Assembly: GCA_020444425.1 (NCBI GenBank) | Contig: JAHLLB010000004.1 | Location: 62,001 to 126,000 of the forward strand | Length of the DNA: 64,000 nt | Direction of reading: 5' to 3' | Source of the DNA: a bacterium | GTDB lineage: Bacteria; Electryoneota; Electryoneia; Electryoneales; Electryoneaceae | Shown here: piece by piece, positions 16,504 to 25,032 of the stretch | Position numbering within the stretch: the first letter of the stretch is position 1 | Layout: every line of letters starts with the position of its first letter | Program-made: the position numbers and the translations under genes | Notes under the pieces: generated by a model | Seen by the model: the letters and a program-made list of their open reading frames with translations, nothing else | Told to the model about the DNA's origin: nothing | The model's database searches: none

Positions 16504-19431
16504 ATGAAACACGCATTTCAGATCAGCATGATTTCCGCCTTGCTAAGCATTCTTCCGTGTGTTCAACTCCACGCACAGCCATTCGACCTGTGGAACATGG
16601 AAATCATGAACCGCAGTCTCGATTATTCTTTCGGCAATCCTTCCAAGATGATGGCGTACGGGGACTATCTGCTGCATGCCGGTGCGTATTCCGGCGTGTC
16701 TGTTCTCGATGTCAGCAATCCGCTGAACCCTGTGCTGGTGACGGAAATCGAGGGTGGACGCACGGTACAGCAATTCGCGGTGCATGAGCATTATCTGTAC
16801 CTCGTTTTCAGTGGATTCAGGCCGCTGGTGGTGTATGACCTCAGTGACATCACGCAACCCGTTCTGCTAGCTGAACTGAACTACATGCCCTGGGCACCAG
16901 ACGTGCTGGAAGTAATCAATGGACATCTGTTTATGATCGAGTACAATCAAGGCTTGTGGGTGTATGACCTGGCCAACCCGACGGCTCCACAGGTTGTCTA
17001 TCAAAACGGAAGCTTTTACTTCCAAGAGCTTTCGGTCTCGGGCGATATTCTCTATGGTATCCAGGACAACGGGAGCAGTATTGCGGCGCTGGATATCAGC
17101 AATCTCTCCCAGATTCACGAACTGGATCACCAACTCGCGTACAGCACCTATCATTTAACGAGCGTACCCGGTGTGGTGTACCTGACAGCCGGTTCTGAAA
17201 TCGGACTGATTGACGCCACCGATCCAACAAATCTTGGAACTCCCGTCTATCAAGACCTGGATAGATTTGCTGCTGAGCTTCTCGTAACGAACAACACTCT
17301 GGTTGTCGGTGGCCAGGACACGCACGACGATTTCCTCGTGTACGATATTTCAACCCCGCTCAATCCAACCCGTACTGCCACACTCACGCAGCATCAGTCC
17401 GAGCTGCTTGTCTCCCACACTTCGAACCCGTCAATCATCTACACAACCGGAGACATGGAGGCGCTCTCCGGGTTTGATATTTCCGATCCGCACAACCCCT
17501 CATTCCTTGGAACCATTGGCTACCGAAGCAGTTTGAAAACTCTTGACTATCGGGACGGACTGCTGGCTCTCGCCTGTGCGTATAACGGATTCTGGATCAG
17601 CGACTGGCGAGATCCGGACAATCCGCAGGATTACCACTTCTTCCTTGAGGCTCGCGTTGCGGACGCACAATTCGTCGGCGATTACCTCTATGTCGCGGTT
17701 CGCGGCGGATACAGCGAACCGCTGGGCCTGTATGTCTTCGACATCAGTGATCCGGCAAATCCCATGCAGATTCGATTGTTCCAGGGAAGAACCAACGAAT
17801 TCTCGGTCAGCGGCGATGTGCTCTACAGAAACACGGGGTCGGAGATTGAATACTGGGATATTTCTGATCCTGGCGACCCACAGTATGTAGCGGATGTGAA
17901 CGGATTCAGCGAATCAGATCGCGTGATTGTGGAGGGTGACCGGATCTACGCTGTTTATTGGAATACCTTGCGGGCCTATTCCATTGATGATCCAGCAAAT
18001 CCAGTCCTGCAAAGTACTGTTGACATTGACTATGACCCATCTACCGACAGGATCGAGCAGCAATTCATGGTGTCTGACGGTCGAATCGCGATCGCGCAGA
18101 ACGATCATCGTCTCACTCTCGTTGACGCCAGCGGACCGGAACTTACGGTCGCCGCCGAGCTGTTTGATCCCAACAGCCTCCGCTATTACGGGAGTTCGAT
18201 TTACGGACACTACCTCTATGCATCGCCAAGTGAGGGCGGGATTTACGTCTACAATATTGCAGACATGACCCATCCTGTGCTCGTCGCCAGCCTGGAAGGT
18301 CCAGACTGGTCAAACCGAGTTGTCGCAACGGATTCCACCGGCTGGGCTATCATCGGAACACGACTGTATCAGCTGGATCTGTCATCGTTCGTCTCAACGC
18401 TGGTCCCGCCCTCGAATCTGACAGCGCAACATAGTGGAGACGATCAGGTGCTGCTGGAGTGGAATCCTCCACAAGGTGGCGGGGATGTACTGGAATACCG
18501 GATTTACCGTAATGGTGCACAGGTTGGCACATCTGGCGTTGCTGTTTATACCGACACCATGCCGGGCTTTGGCTTCTTTACCTACAAAGTCACCGCAGTT
18601 TATAACCTCGGCGAAACGGAGGCTTCCAATCCGGCCTATGTTAACTGGGACGCAGCGATCACCCTGGATCTGATCCCCTTCGAACCGTCCCAGACCGTTC
18701 CACCCTATGGAAACCGGGTCTACTTCAATGCCGGGATCACAAACACGTTACCCGAATCCATCACCCTGGACGCGTGGACTGAGGTCACCTTCCCCGGCGG
18801 TGCGACGATGCAACTGGCCCAGTACGTCTTCGACTTCCATCCCAATGTGCCGTTCGTTCGCAACTGGCTGTCCTTCCGAGTGCCGGCCCGCGCACCGGCT
18901 GGGGATTACACTTTCACCGCGAAACTCGGCGTCCGGCCAGATATGATCGTCAGTGATGATTCGTTCCCGTTTACCAAGATTGCGATCAGCAGCAACGCCG
19001 CGGTAGCAGCCACGACGATCCCCGCGTTGCCTGACGAGCCATTTGAAGATCCGTGGGTGCTGAAAGGCTGGTTGTCACCAGCAACTCCGCCCGATGAGTC
19101 CAGTTGTGCACTCGCAACTGACGCATTCTCAGCAGGTGACGATCAGACGGAATCCGCATCCCTACCCACCGAATTCGCCGTATCCGCGTATCCGAACCCG
19201 TTCAACGAACGCGCCACGATCACCATCTCCCTGCCCGAATCCGGCGAGGTGACGGCTCAGATGTACGACATCACGGGCCGGCGTGTCGCGACGCTGCTAT
19301 CCGGATCGGTCACCGCCGGAACCCATCAACTCGCGTGGGACGCGGACGGGCTGGCGTCGGGGGTCTACTTCCTGCGGGTTCAGACAGACGGATACGAAAC
19401 TGTCATCCGCAAGCTGGCGCTGGTGAGGTAG
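16504..19431 (+). CDS. Secreted LVIVD-repeat propeller protein with type IX sorting domain
   Basis: 975 aa; ATG 16504 preceded by AGGAGGGG. Signal peptide about 1-22. At least ten LVIVD repeats (for example VSVLDVSNPLNPVLVTEIEG) form a beta-propeller to about residue 640, followed by an FN3 domain (PSNLTAQHSGDDQVLLEWNPP), a roughly 105-residue beta domain (nt about 18655-18985) that recurs in three other proteins of this window, and the sorting domain with YPNPFNERATITISLPE ending in RKLALVR. Probably displayed on or released from the cell surface; ligand unknown. The next gene is a paralogue lacking the last domain. Confidence 0.88.
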   Translation: MKHAFQISMISALLSILPCVQLHAQPFDLWNMEIMNRSLDYSFGNPSKMMAYGDYLLHAGAYSGVSVLDVSNPLNPVLVTEIEGGRTVQQFAVHEHYLYLVFSGFRPLVVYDLSDITQPVLLAELNYMPWAPDVLEVINGHLFMIEYNQGLWVYDLANPTAPQVVYQNGSFYFQELSVSGDILYGIQDNGSSIAALDISNLSQIHELDHQLAYSTYHLTSVPGVVYLTAGSEIGLIDATDPTNLGTPVYQDLDRFAAELLVTNNTLVVGGQDTHDDFLVYDISTPLNPTRTATLTQHQSELLVSHTSNPSIIYTTGDMEALSGFDISDPHNPSFLGTIGYRSSLKTLDYRDGLLALACAYNGFWISDWRDPDNPQDYHFFLEARVADAQFVGDYLYVAVRGGYSEPLGLYVFDISDPANPMQIRLFQGRTNEFSVSGDVLYRNTGSEIEYWDISDPGDPQYVADVNGFSESDRVIVEGDRIYAVYWNTLRAYSIDDPANPVLQSTVDIDYDPSTDRIEQQFMVSDGRIAIAQNDHRLTLVDASGPELTVAAELFDPNSLRYYGSSIYGHYLYASPSEGGIYVYNIADMTHPVLVASLEGPDWSNRVVATDSTGWAIIGTRLYQLDLSSFVSTLVPPSNLTAQHSGDDQVLLEWNPPQGGGDVLEYRIYRNGAQVGTSGVAVYTDTMPGFGFFTYKVTAVYNLGETEASNPAYVNWDAAITLDLIPFEPSQTVPPYGNRVYFNAGITNTLPESITLDAWTEVTFPGGATMQLAQYVFDFHPNVPFVRNWLSFRVPARAPAGDYTFTAKLGVRPDMIVSDDSFPFTKIAISSNAAVAATTIPALPDEPFEDPWVLKGWLSPATPPDESSCALATDAFSAGDDQTESASLPTEFAVSAYPNPFNERATITISLPESGEVTAQMYDITGRRVATLLSGSVTAGTHQLAWDADGLASGVYFLRVQTDGYETVIRKLALVR

Positions 19432-19457
19432 ACGAATTGATCAGGTGGTAACGTGTG

Positions 19458-19515
19458 CCCCTGATGGCTGCGCCAGCAGGGGTCATCCGACGGTTCCGGG
19501 TCCGCGTCTGCAAGT
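19458..19515. repeat. Hairpin family C followed by a degenerate family D copy
   Basis: CCCCTGATGGC/GCCAGCAGGGG (19458-19482) directly joined to CATCCGACGGTTCCGGGTCC and a decayed D stem (GTCTGC-AA-G). It follows the LVIVD gene stop by 27 bases and could serve as its transcription end, though no T run is present. Confidence 0.7.
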
Positions 19516-19571
19516 TTATCGACATGGGCACTCTTTCTTGATCTGGTTCTGCACTGACACGAGGTAAAACA

Positions 19572-22097
19572 ATGAAAACGAGCAATCGTACGATGGTCCA
19601 ATTCCTGGCCGGTGTGCTGGCACTGATCACCGTCTGTTCCAGCCCCGTTCTCGCCCTCGGCCTGGATCAGGAAAGTCTGCTGCTTAACGGTGTCGCACTC
19701 AATGACACCTACGGCTCAATCAACGACAGCGAACAGGTCGGTGACTACCTGTTCCTCGCGACTGGAACCAGCGGTGTGGTCATTTTCGACGTATCCACTC
19801 CCGGCCAGCCGGTCGAAATCAACCGACTCCTCGATTATGGGTCCACAGCTAAGCTCGCTCGCTACCAGCAATATTTGTATGTCACGGTCAACGATCCCGT
19901 GCTCGACCGTGTGGTTGCGGTGGTTGACATCAGTGATCCAATGCAGCCGCACTACTTGCACAAGTTGGCGTACATCGACCAAACGTATACGCTGGACGTG
20001 GTGAACGGCCTGCTGTTTGCCTCCGACTGGTACGATGAAATCCAGATCTATGACCTCAGTTCCCCCACACAACCAACCATGCTCTTCAGCAGTTCCCAAT
20101 ATGCATGCAGCGATATCGCGAGCCAGGGGGATACGGTGATGGTTGTCCATCAGGGTTACCTCAAGGCATTGGATGTCAGCGATCCCGCAAACCCGATCCT
20201 GCTGGACTCGGTTGGATTCCAGGGTATGACCAGCAGTGACGTCAAAGTTGCGTGGCCAGATGACTACGTCTACGTCTGCGGACGTGGCCGGTTTCTCATC
20301 TTTGACGCGTCCGATCCGTCCGACCTGGATATGATCCACGAGTTCGGTTTCGATGCAATCAGCTTCGACTTTGACCTGGCCGGAAACATCCTTTACATCG
20401 CACAGGGACAACCGGATCAGCTCGTCATCTACGACATCAGTCAAGCCGCCAATCCTCAGTTTCTTGCTTCGCTGGACGGTCCTTTCTTCCAGCTGTTTCT
20501 GAATCGCAACGAACCGGCGACACTGTACACCTCCAGTGCCGAGGGCGGCCGCTTCTTGAGTATGATCGATGTGTCAGTCCCGCTGCAACCGGTGATCAGT
20601 TACGAGCTCGGCTGGAATGTGGACTTCGCGGACATGAAGCAGGTGGGTGACATCTTTGTGTTGCGCGACCAGTACTCCGGTGCATGGATCGTGGACTGGT
20701 CGAATCCTGCGCAAGCCCTTTCCACAAAGCTGATGTCGGGCCGCAAGATCCATGACATCGAATTCACGGGTGAACTGCTGTTCGTCACAGTGTACGACCA
20801 TCCGGACGGCCCTGGTTTTGACGGTGTCTACATCTACGACATGAGCGACCCGTTGAATCCACAATACCTGCACAACATCGTTCTGGACGCCTACCCCGGT
20901 CTCAGCTACGGAAATGACGCCCTCTATGTGACGACCAATGACGGCAAGCTTGTCTACGACGTTTCAGACCCTGCGAATCCGGTATTTCTGGGCAATTTGT
21001 CACTGACTCATTCATGGGATTACGCGACACGAATCGTCATCGAAGGCAACTTCCTGTATCGCATGTACGGATCTCAATCTCTCTACAGCTACTCAATCAC
21101 CAATCCCGCTGACCCGGTTACTCTCGGCCAGATCTACCTGAACCTCCAGAATGGGTCGAGTACCATGCAAGAGTTTGATATCGACAACAACCGCGTCGCG
21201 ATCGGGGGATGGGGCAACGTCAACCTGGTTGATGTGTCCGACCCCGCGAACATGGTGCAGACCGCAGCGATCGACGATCCGGATGTGGAATATTATTATG
21301 GTGCCCACATCAGTTCGGACTTCCTGTTCACAACGTCTGATCCGGATGGGATGATCGTGTACGGCATCCACAACCTCAACAATCCGACGGAGAGGGGTTC
21401 CGTACATGGAGTGATTGAGTCCCGACGGGCGCTGGCGCATGACGGCGAGGTTTACCTGCTCGCCGGATCGAACCTGTGGCGGTTCCAGACCGGTCTGCCA
21501 CCAGCACCGCGAAACCTGAGCTTTGACCAGATCAGTGCAGCCGTCACCCTGACATGGCAGCCGCCGGAGTACACCGAACCGATGCATCTGCTTGGCTACC
21601 ATGTTTACGAGGACAACGACCTGATCGGTAACCCTGCAGACACCACGTTCACCGCAATCATGACCCACAACGGAACCTTTGAATTCACAGTTACCGCTGT
21701 TTTCAATTCCGGCGAATCCGATCCTGCCGGACCGGTTGTCATAGACTACGAGGCGGCAAGCTCGATCCATCTCGATCCGTTTGACCCTTACACCACCGTC
21801 CCACCACCCGGCGGACTCGTCTATTTTGACGTCACCCTGCGCAACTACCTCGATGTACCACAGGAACGGGACGTGTGGGGATGGATCAACCTTCCGAACG
21901 GCAACCGGATTGATTTGCCCGTTCGCACCCTGTCCCTTGATCCGAACGAGGTGTTTACACGTGAATGGCTGAGTTTCCAAGTGCCGGGAACTGCTGCCCC
22001 CGGAACCTATACCGTGTATGGACGCATTGGGCACTTCCCGGATCTGATTGATCATCAGGACACGTTCACCTTCACCAAGCTCAGTTCTTTCCGGTAG
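19572..22097 (+). CDS. Secreted LVIVD-repeat propeller protein without sorting domain
   Basis: 841 aa; ATG 19572 with GAGGT seven bases upstream. Signal peptide about 1-30 (ends in SSPVLALG). Same plan as its upstream neighbour: LVIVD repeats (GVVIFDVSTPGQPVEINRLL and others), an FN3 domain (PRNLSFDQISAAVTLTWQPP) and the shared ~105-residue beta domain (nt about 21757-22085). It then stops at TFTFTKLSSFR, exactly where the paralogue continues into its linker and YPNPFN sorting domain. It should therefore reach the periplasm but not be a type IX client on its own. Tandem duplication with loss or non-gain of the tail is the simplest reading. Confidence 0.85.
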   Translation: MKTSNRTMVQFLAGVLALITVCSSPVLALGLDQESLLLNGVALNDTYGSINDSEQVGDYLFLATGTSGVVIFDVSTPGQPVEINRLLDYGSTAKLARYQQYLYVTVNDPVLDRVVAVVDISDPMQPHYLHKLAYIDQTYTLDVVNGLLFASDWYDEIQIYDLSSPTQPTMLFSSSQYACSDIASQGDTVMVVHQGYLKALDVSDPANPILLDSVGFQGMTSSDVKVAWPDDYVYVCGRGRFLIFDASDPSDLDMIHEFGFDAISFDFDLAGNILYIAQGQPDQLVIYDISQAANPQFLASLDGPFFQLFLNRNEPATLYTSSAEGGRFLSMIDVSVPLQPVISYELGWNVDFADMKQVGDIFVLRDQYSGAWIVDWSNPAQALSTKLMSGRKIHDIEFTGELLFVTVYDHPDGPGFDGVYIYDMSDPLNPQYLHNIVLDAYPGLSYGNDALYVTTNDGKLVYDVSDPANPVFLGNLSLTHSWDYATRIVIEGNFLYRMYGSQSLYSYSITNPADPVTLGQIYLNLQNGSSTMQEFDIDNNRVAIGGWGNVNLVDVSDPANMVQTAAIDDPDVEYYYGAHISSDFLFTTSDPDGMIVYGIHNLNNPTERGSVHGVIESRRALAHDGEVYLLAGSNLWRFQTGLPPAPRNLSFDQISAAVTLTWQPPEYTEPMHLLGYHVYEDNDLIGNPADTTFTAIMTHNGTFEFTVTAVFNSGESDPAGPVVIDYEAASSIHLDPFDPYTTVPPPGGLVYFDVTLRNYLDVPQERDVWGWINLPNGNRIDLPVRTLSLDPNEVFTREWLSFQVPGTAAPGTYTVYGRIGHFPDLIDHQDTFTFTKLSSFR

Positions 22098-22131
22098 CTG
22101 AATCCTGCTTGCTTGTGCTTCGCTACCATGC

Positions 22132-22280
22132 CCCAGACATTCATGTCTGGGATGACCCGACGGTTCCGGGTCCGCGTCCGCGAGCTGACAAGGCCACTTT
22201 CCATGTGCCCCTGATGGCTCCGCCAGCAGGGATCATCCGACGGTTCCGGGTCCGCGTCCGCAAGCGGACACGGGCACATC
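22132..22280. repeat. Mosaic of hairpin families B, D, C, D
   Basis: In order: family B CCCAGACAT-TC-ATGTCTGGG (22132-22151), a decayed D copy with GGTTCCGGGTCCGCG (22160-22190), family C (22208-22231), and an intact D copy GTCCGC-AA-GCGGAC followed by ACGGGCAC (22256-22277). No gene fits in the 300-base gap; the remainder to 22400 contains only the lipase ribosome binding site. Confidence 0.75.
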
Positions 22281-22400
22281 GCATCACCCTCCCCGGCTCG
22301 AGAGGGCATCACCCAGTCGATAGGTTCGACTAACATCTCATGGGTTCGAACCCGTACCTTCTGGAATCTGAAAATCACGAATTCCCAAGGGGTACACTCG

Positions 22401-24590
22401 ATGAAGAAGAATGATTGTTGCGGAAATGGCTGGATGGTGGTCGCGTTCGTGTTCATGATCGCGATGGTGCTGATCCCGGCGCTGCCCGCGCAGGCTGAAC
22501 CGCCGTATCCTGTGGTCTTTGTGCACGGCCTGTTCGGCAACCAGGCATCATGGACCGTCCCGCGCCTGGACATGATCGACGAAGGCGTGGTCTCGCGAGA
22601 AATCATCGTTCACTATTCTGCCAACGCCGATCAGAACATTGGCAGCTCAAACGTCGCCAATGACACAGCGTTCGTTGCGTGGTCAACCCGTTCGCTGCTG
22701 CCGATCACCCCGAACGGAAGCGACCGGCTGTTTACGGTCAACTTCGACCGCCGAGGATTCCCGGATCATGGTGGCGGACCCGCACACGCCAACGACGAAT
22801 ACTCCAACACCGCCTCGATCATGAAAACCGGCGCGGCGCTGGGTGCGATCATCGACCGCATCCTCGCCATCCCGGGCATGCCGGACAAAGTGATCCTCGT
22901 CGGACACTCCATGGGCGGCCTGACCATCCGTGAGTACCTGCAACGCACCGACGGCAACGGCAACCACCGCTGGTGGGACGACAATGTCGGCCACCGGGTC
23001 GCCAGTGTCGCGACGCTGGTCACCCCACATCACGGGTCGATGCTGCTCGCCTATGTCGGTTTCGAACCAAACGACATCGACGAAAACTGGTTTGATGTAC
23101 GTTCCAGCGAAGCCACCCGTGACCTGCGCACCTGGCACTACACCGGCCTGTTCAACACCGAACATGACGGCGTGTACCTGTACGGCGGACCGGAAGAGTA
23201 CGCGGACGGATACGGGTTCCTCAACTACTGGAACCAGGACGTCAATTGCGACGGCAACGAGTCCGGCTCAGCCGTCGGTGTGTCGTACGCGAATTCCGGC
23301 GCGGACGCCTACACCGACAACCCGGCGATGCCGCTGCCAACCGACATCCCCTACCGTTGGCTGACCTCGGTGTCAGAGACCAACCCGCCGGGAGACGGCG
23401 TCGTGTTGCTGTACAGCCAGTGGCTGCACCAGAACGGCGTCGCGGTTCCGTCGACCGCTGACACGGTCCGCGCGGACGTACCGCACATGCCGGTGCATGA
23501 CGACCTGCGCGCAGTCTACCGTGGCATGGATGAACCGGACGAAGCAGAGTTCGCCTACGAAATCCAGCTCGACATGGGCATGGATCGCTGGCTGTCGGGA
23601 CGCATCACCTGGGCGCCGAATTATGACCCGAACCTTCCGGTGACGCCGGATCTGGATCAGTACTGGTTCCACGCCGAGCGTACCACCGACGCCACCCTTC
23701 GTCTCAGCGGCTGGGAGTGGAGTGACACGTGGGCGATTGACGTGATCAACATCGGCACCGGTCAGCCGGTTGTCCCGACCATCACCGCGCAGAACAACCC
23801 GGGCCAGGACGACGTTACCCTGCCGCTGATCGCGGGCGAAGACTACCGGGTCACTGTCAGCGCGGAAGCGATCCGCGCCAGGGGCAACACGTACTTCTTC
23901 GCCATTGACACGCATCCGGTGCTGCTGACCGCGACACCGCTGAATGCGCCCGTGGAAATCCCGGCGAACGGCGGCATGTTCACGTTCGACATTGACGCGG
24001 AATCGTTGACCGGCAGCGAGATTACCGGCGACCTGTGGGCGATGGCGATCCTGCCGAACGGGTCAACCTACGGCCCGGCGTTCCTCGACGAAGACATCAC
24101 CCTGCCCGCAAGCGGCACGCTGCAGCAGACGATGCAGCAGTTTGTCCCGGCCAGCGCTCCAGCGGGATCGTACAGCTATGTCGTCAACTTCGGCACCTAT
24201 CCGAACGCTGCCGTCGCCCGTGACGAGTTCATGTTCACGAAGAACGCCACACTGGCGGACGCTCCAGCTGTAACGAACTGGGAGGCGCGCGTGGTCGACA
24301 CAGTCATCGCGGACGCCTCACAGCCCGAATCGCCGCTGCTGCTTTCGGCCTACCCGAACCCGTTCAACGCCGCGACCACGATCACAGTGCAGTTGCTGTC
24401 CGCCAGCGATCTGACCGTGCGAGTGTACGACCTGCTCGGCCGGCAGGTGCGTGAACTGGCACACGGTCCACACACGGCTGGCCAGCATGCGTTCACTATC
24501 GATGGTTCGAACCTGGCGTCCGGAGTGTACTTCCTCCGTGCGACCGCCGGATCCGACACGGAAATGCGCAAGCTGGTGCTGATGAAGTAG
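22401..24590 (+). CDS. Secreted alpha/beta-hydrolase lipase with type IX sorting domain
   Basis: 729 aa, ATG 22401 after AAGGGG. Signal peptide to about residue 32 (LPAQA). The hydrolase core starts at once: PVVFVHGLFGNQASW supplies the oxyanion HG motif, and the nucleophile Ser170 sits in VILVGHSMGGLTIREYL; the probable catalytic His is in VPHMPVHDDL. Fold and motifs resemble PGAP1-like/triacylglycerol lipases. Past about 390 come a beta sandwich, the shared ~105-residue beta domain (nt about 23920-24246), and the sorting domain YPNPFNAATTITVQLL ending in RKLVLMK. Predicted extracellular ester hydrolase. The stop codon is followed directly by a heptamer array. Confidence 0.88.
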   Translation: MKKNDCCGNGWMVVAFVFMIAMVLIPALPAQAEPPYPVVFVHGLFGNQASWTVPRLDMIDEGVVSREIIVHYSANADQNIGSSNVANDTAFVAWSTRSLLPITPNGSDRLFTVNFDRRGFPDHGGGPAHANDEYSNTASIMKTGAALGAIIDRILAIPGMPDKVILVGHSMGGLTIREYLQRTDGNGNHRWWDDNVGHRVASVATLVTPHHGSMLLAYVGFEPNDIDENWFDVRSSEATRDLRTWHYTGLFNTEHDGVYLYGGPEEYADGYGFLNYWNQDVNCDGNESGSAVGVSYANSGADAYTDNPAMPLPTDIPYRWLTSVSETNPPGDGVVLLYSQWLHQNGVAVPSTADTVRADVPHMPVHDDLRAVYRGMDEPDEAEFAYEIQLDMGMDRWLSGRITWAPNYDPNLPVTPDLDQYWFHAERTTDATLRLSGWEWSDTWAIDVINIGTGQPVVPTITAQNNPGQDDVTLPLIAGEDYRVTVSAEAIRARGNTYFFAIDTHPVLLTATPLNAPVEIPANGGMFTFDIDAESLTGSEITGDLWAMAILPNGSTYGPAFLDEDITLPASGTLQQTMQQFVPASAPAGSYSYVVNFGTYPNAAVARDEFMFTKNATLADAPAVTNWEARVVDTVIADASQPESPLLLSAYPNPFNAATTITVQLLSASDLTVRVYDLLGRQVRELAHGPHTAGQHAFTIDGSNLASGVYFLRATAGSDTEMRKLVLMK

Positions 24591-24686
24591 GAAGACAGTA
24601 TTCAGTGCTCAGGTGTCAGTGTTCAGTGCTCTGGCTTCAGGCTTCAGGCTAGAGGTGTGAGATGTGAGATGTGAGATGTGAGTAGA
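24591..24686. repeat. Heptamer array with drifting consensus
   Basis: Starting on the first base after the lipase stop, 7-bp units run without phase slip while the unit changes from CAGTGCT through CAGGCTT to GAGATGT (last register gtgagat x3). Confidence 0.92.
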
Positions 24687-24690
24687 ATCT

Positions 24691-24718
24691 ATTACCACGG
24701 ACTTAAGTCCGTGGTAAT
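24691..24718. repeat. Dispersed palindrome, family A (perfect, 28 nt)
   Basis: Core CCACGGACTTAAGTCCGTGG with ATTA/TAAT flanks, fully self-complementary. Confidence 0.9.
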
Positions 24719-24747
24719 GGCAGGAACCGGAGCAAGAACCGGGGCAA

Positions 24748-24785
24748 GAACCAGGGACACTTTGTCCCCAAAGTGTCCCTGGTTC
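24748..24785. repeat. Dispersed hairpin, family F (GGGACACTTT stem)
   Basis: Perfect 16-bp stem GAACCAGGGACACTTT/AAAGTGTCCCTGGTTC with loop GTCCCC. Confidence 0.9.
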
Positions 24786-24791
24786 TCATAT

Positions 24792-24916
24792 GTCATTTTG
24801 AACGCAGCGAAGAGAAGTGAAATATCTACTTGAAGATACGGGAACGGATCATCGTTGAATCACTATCGTTCCTTCGAGCAGATCCTTCATCCGATAAGGC
24901 CGGATTCAGGATGACA
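24792..24916. repeat. MITE-like element E, divergent copy
   Basis: Begins GTCATTTTGAACGCAGCGAA and ends GGATGACAC; shares the GAAGAGAAGTGAA block with the other copies but its centre is different. Confidence 0.55.
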
Positions 24917-24951
24917 CCAGCGCACACAAGATGATACCCGCGCACAGAAAA

Positions 24952-24972
24952 GCCCGGATCAGTGATCCGGGC
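24952..24972 (-). terminator. Rho-independent terminator of the peptidase gene
   Basis: GCCCGGATC/GATCCGGGC stem, 3-base loop, then TTTTCTGTG on the minus strand, 60 bases past the stop at 25033. Confidence 0.85.
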
Positions 24973-25032
24973 TTGAGTGTCCTAAACGGGAACCAATCCA
25001 TCCAACGGGACCGGTTGCACACGGGACCGCTT

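Noticed and set aside
22330..22380. GGGTTCGAACCC, like a tRNA T-arm
   Set aside because: The bases around it do not give a 5-bp T stem with a 7-base loop on either strand, and no acceptor or anticodon arm can be built.
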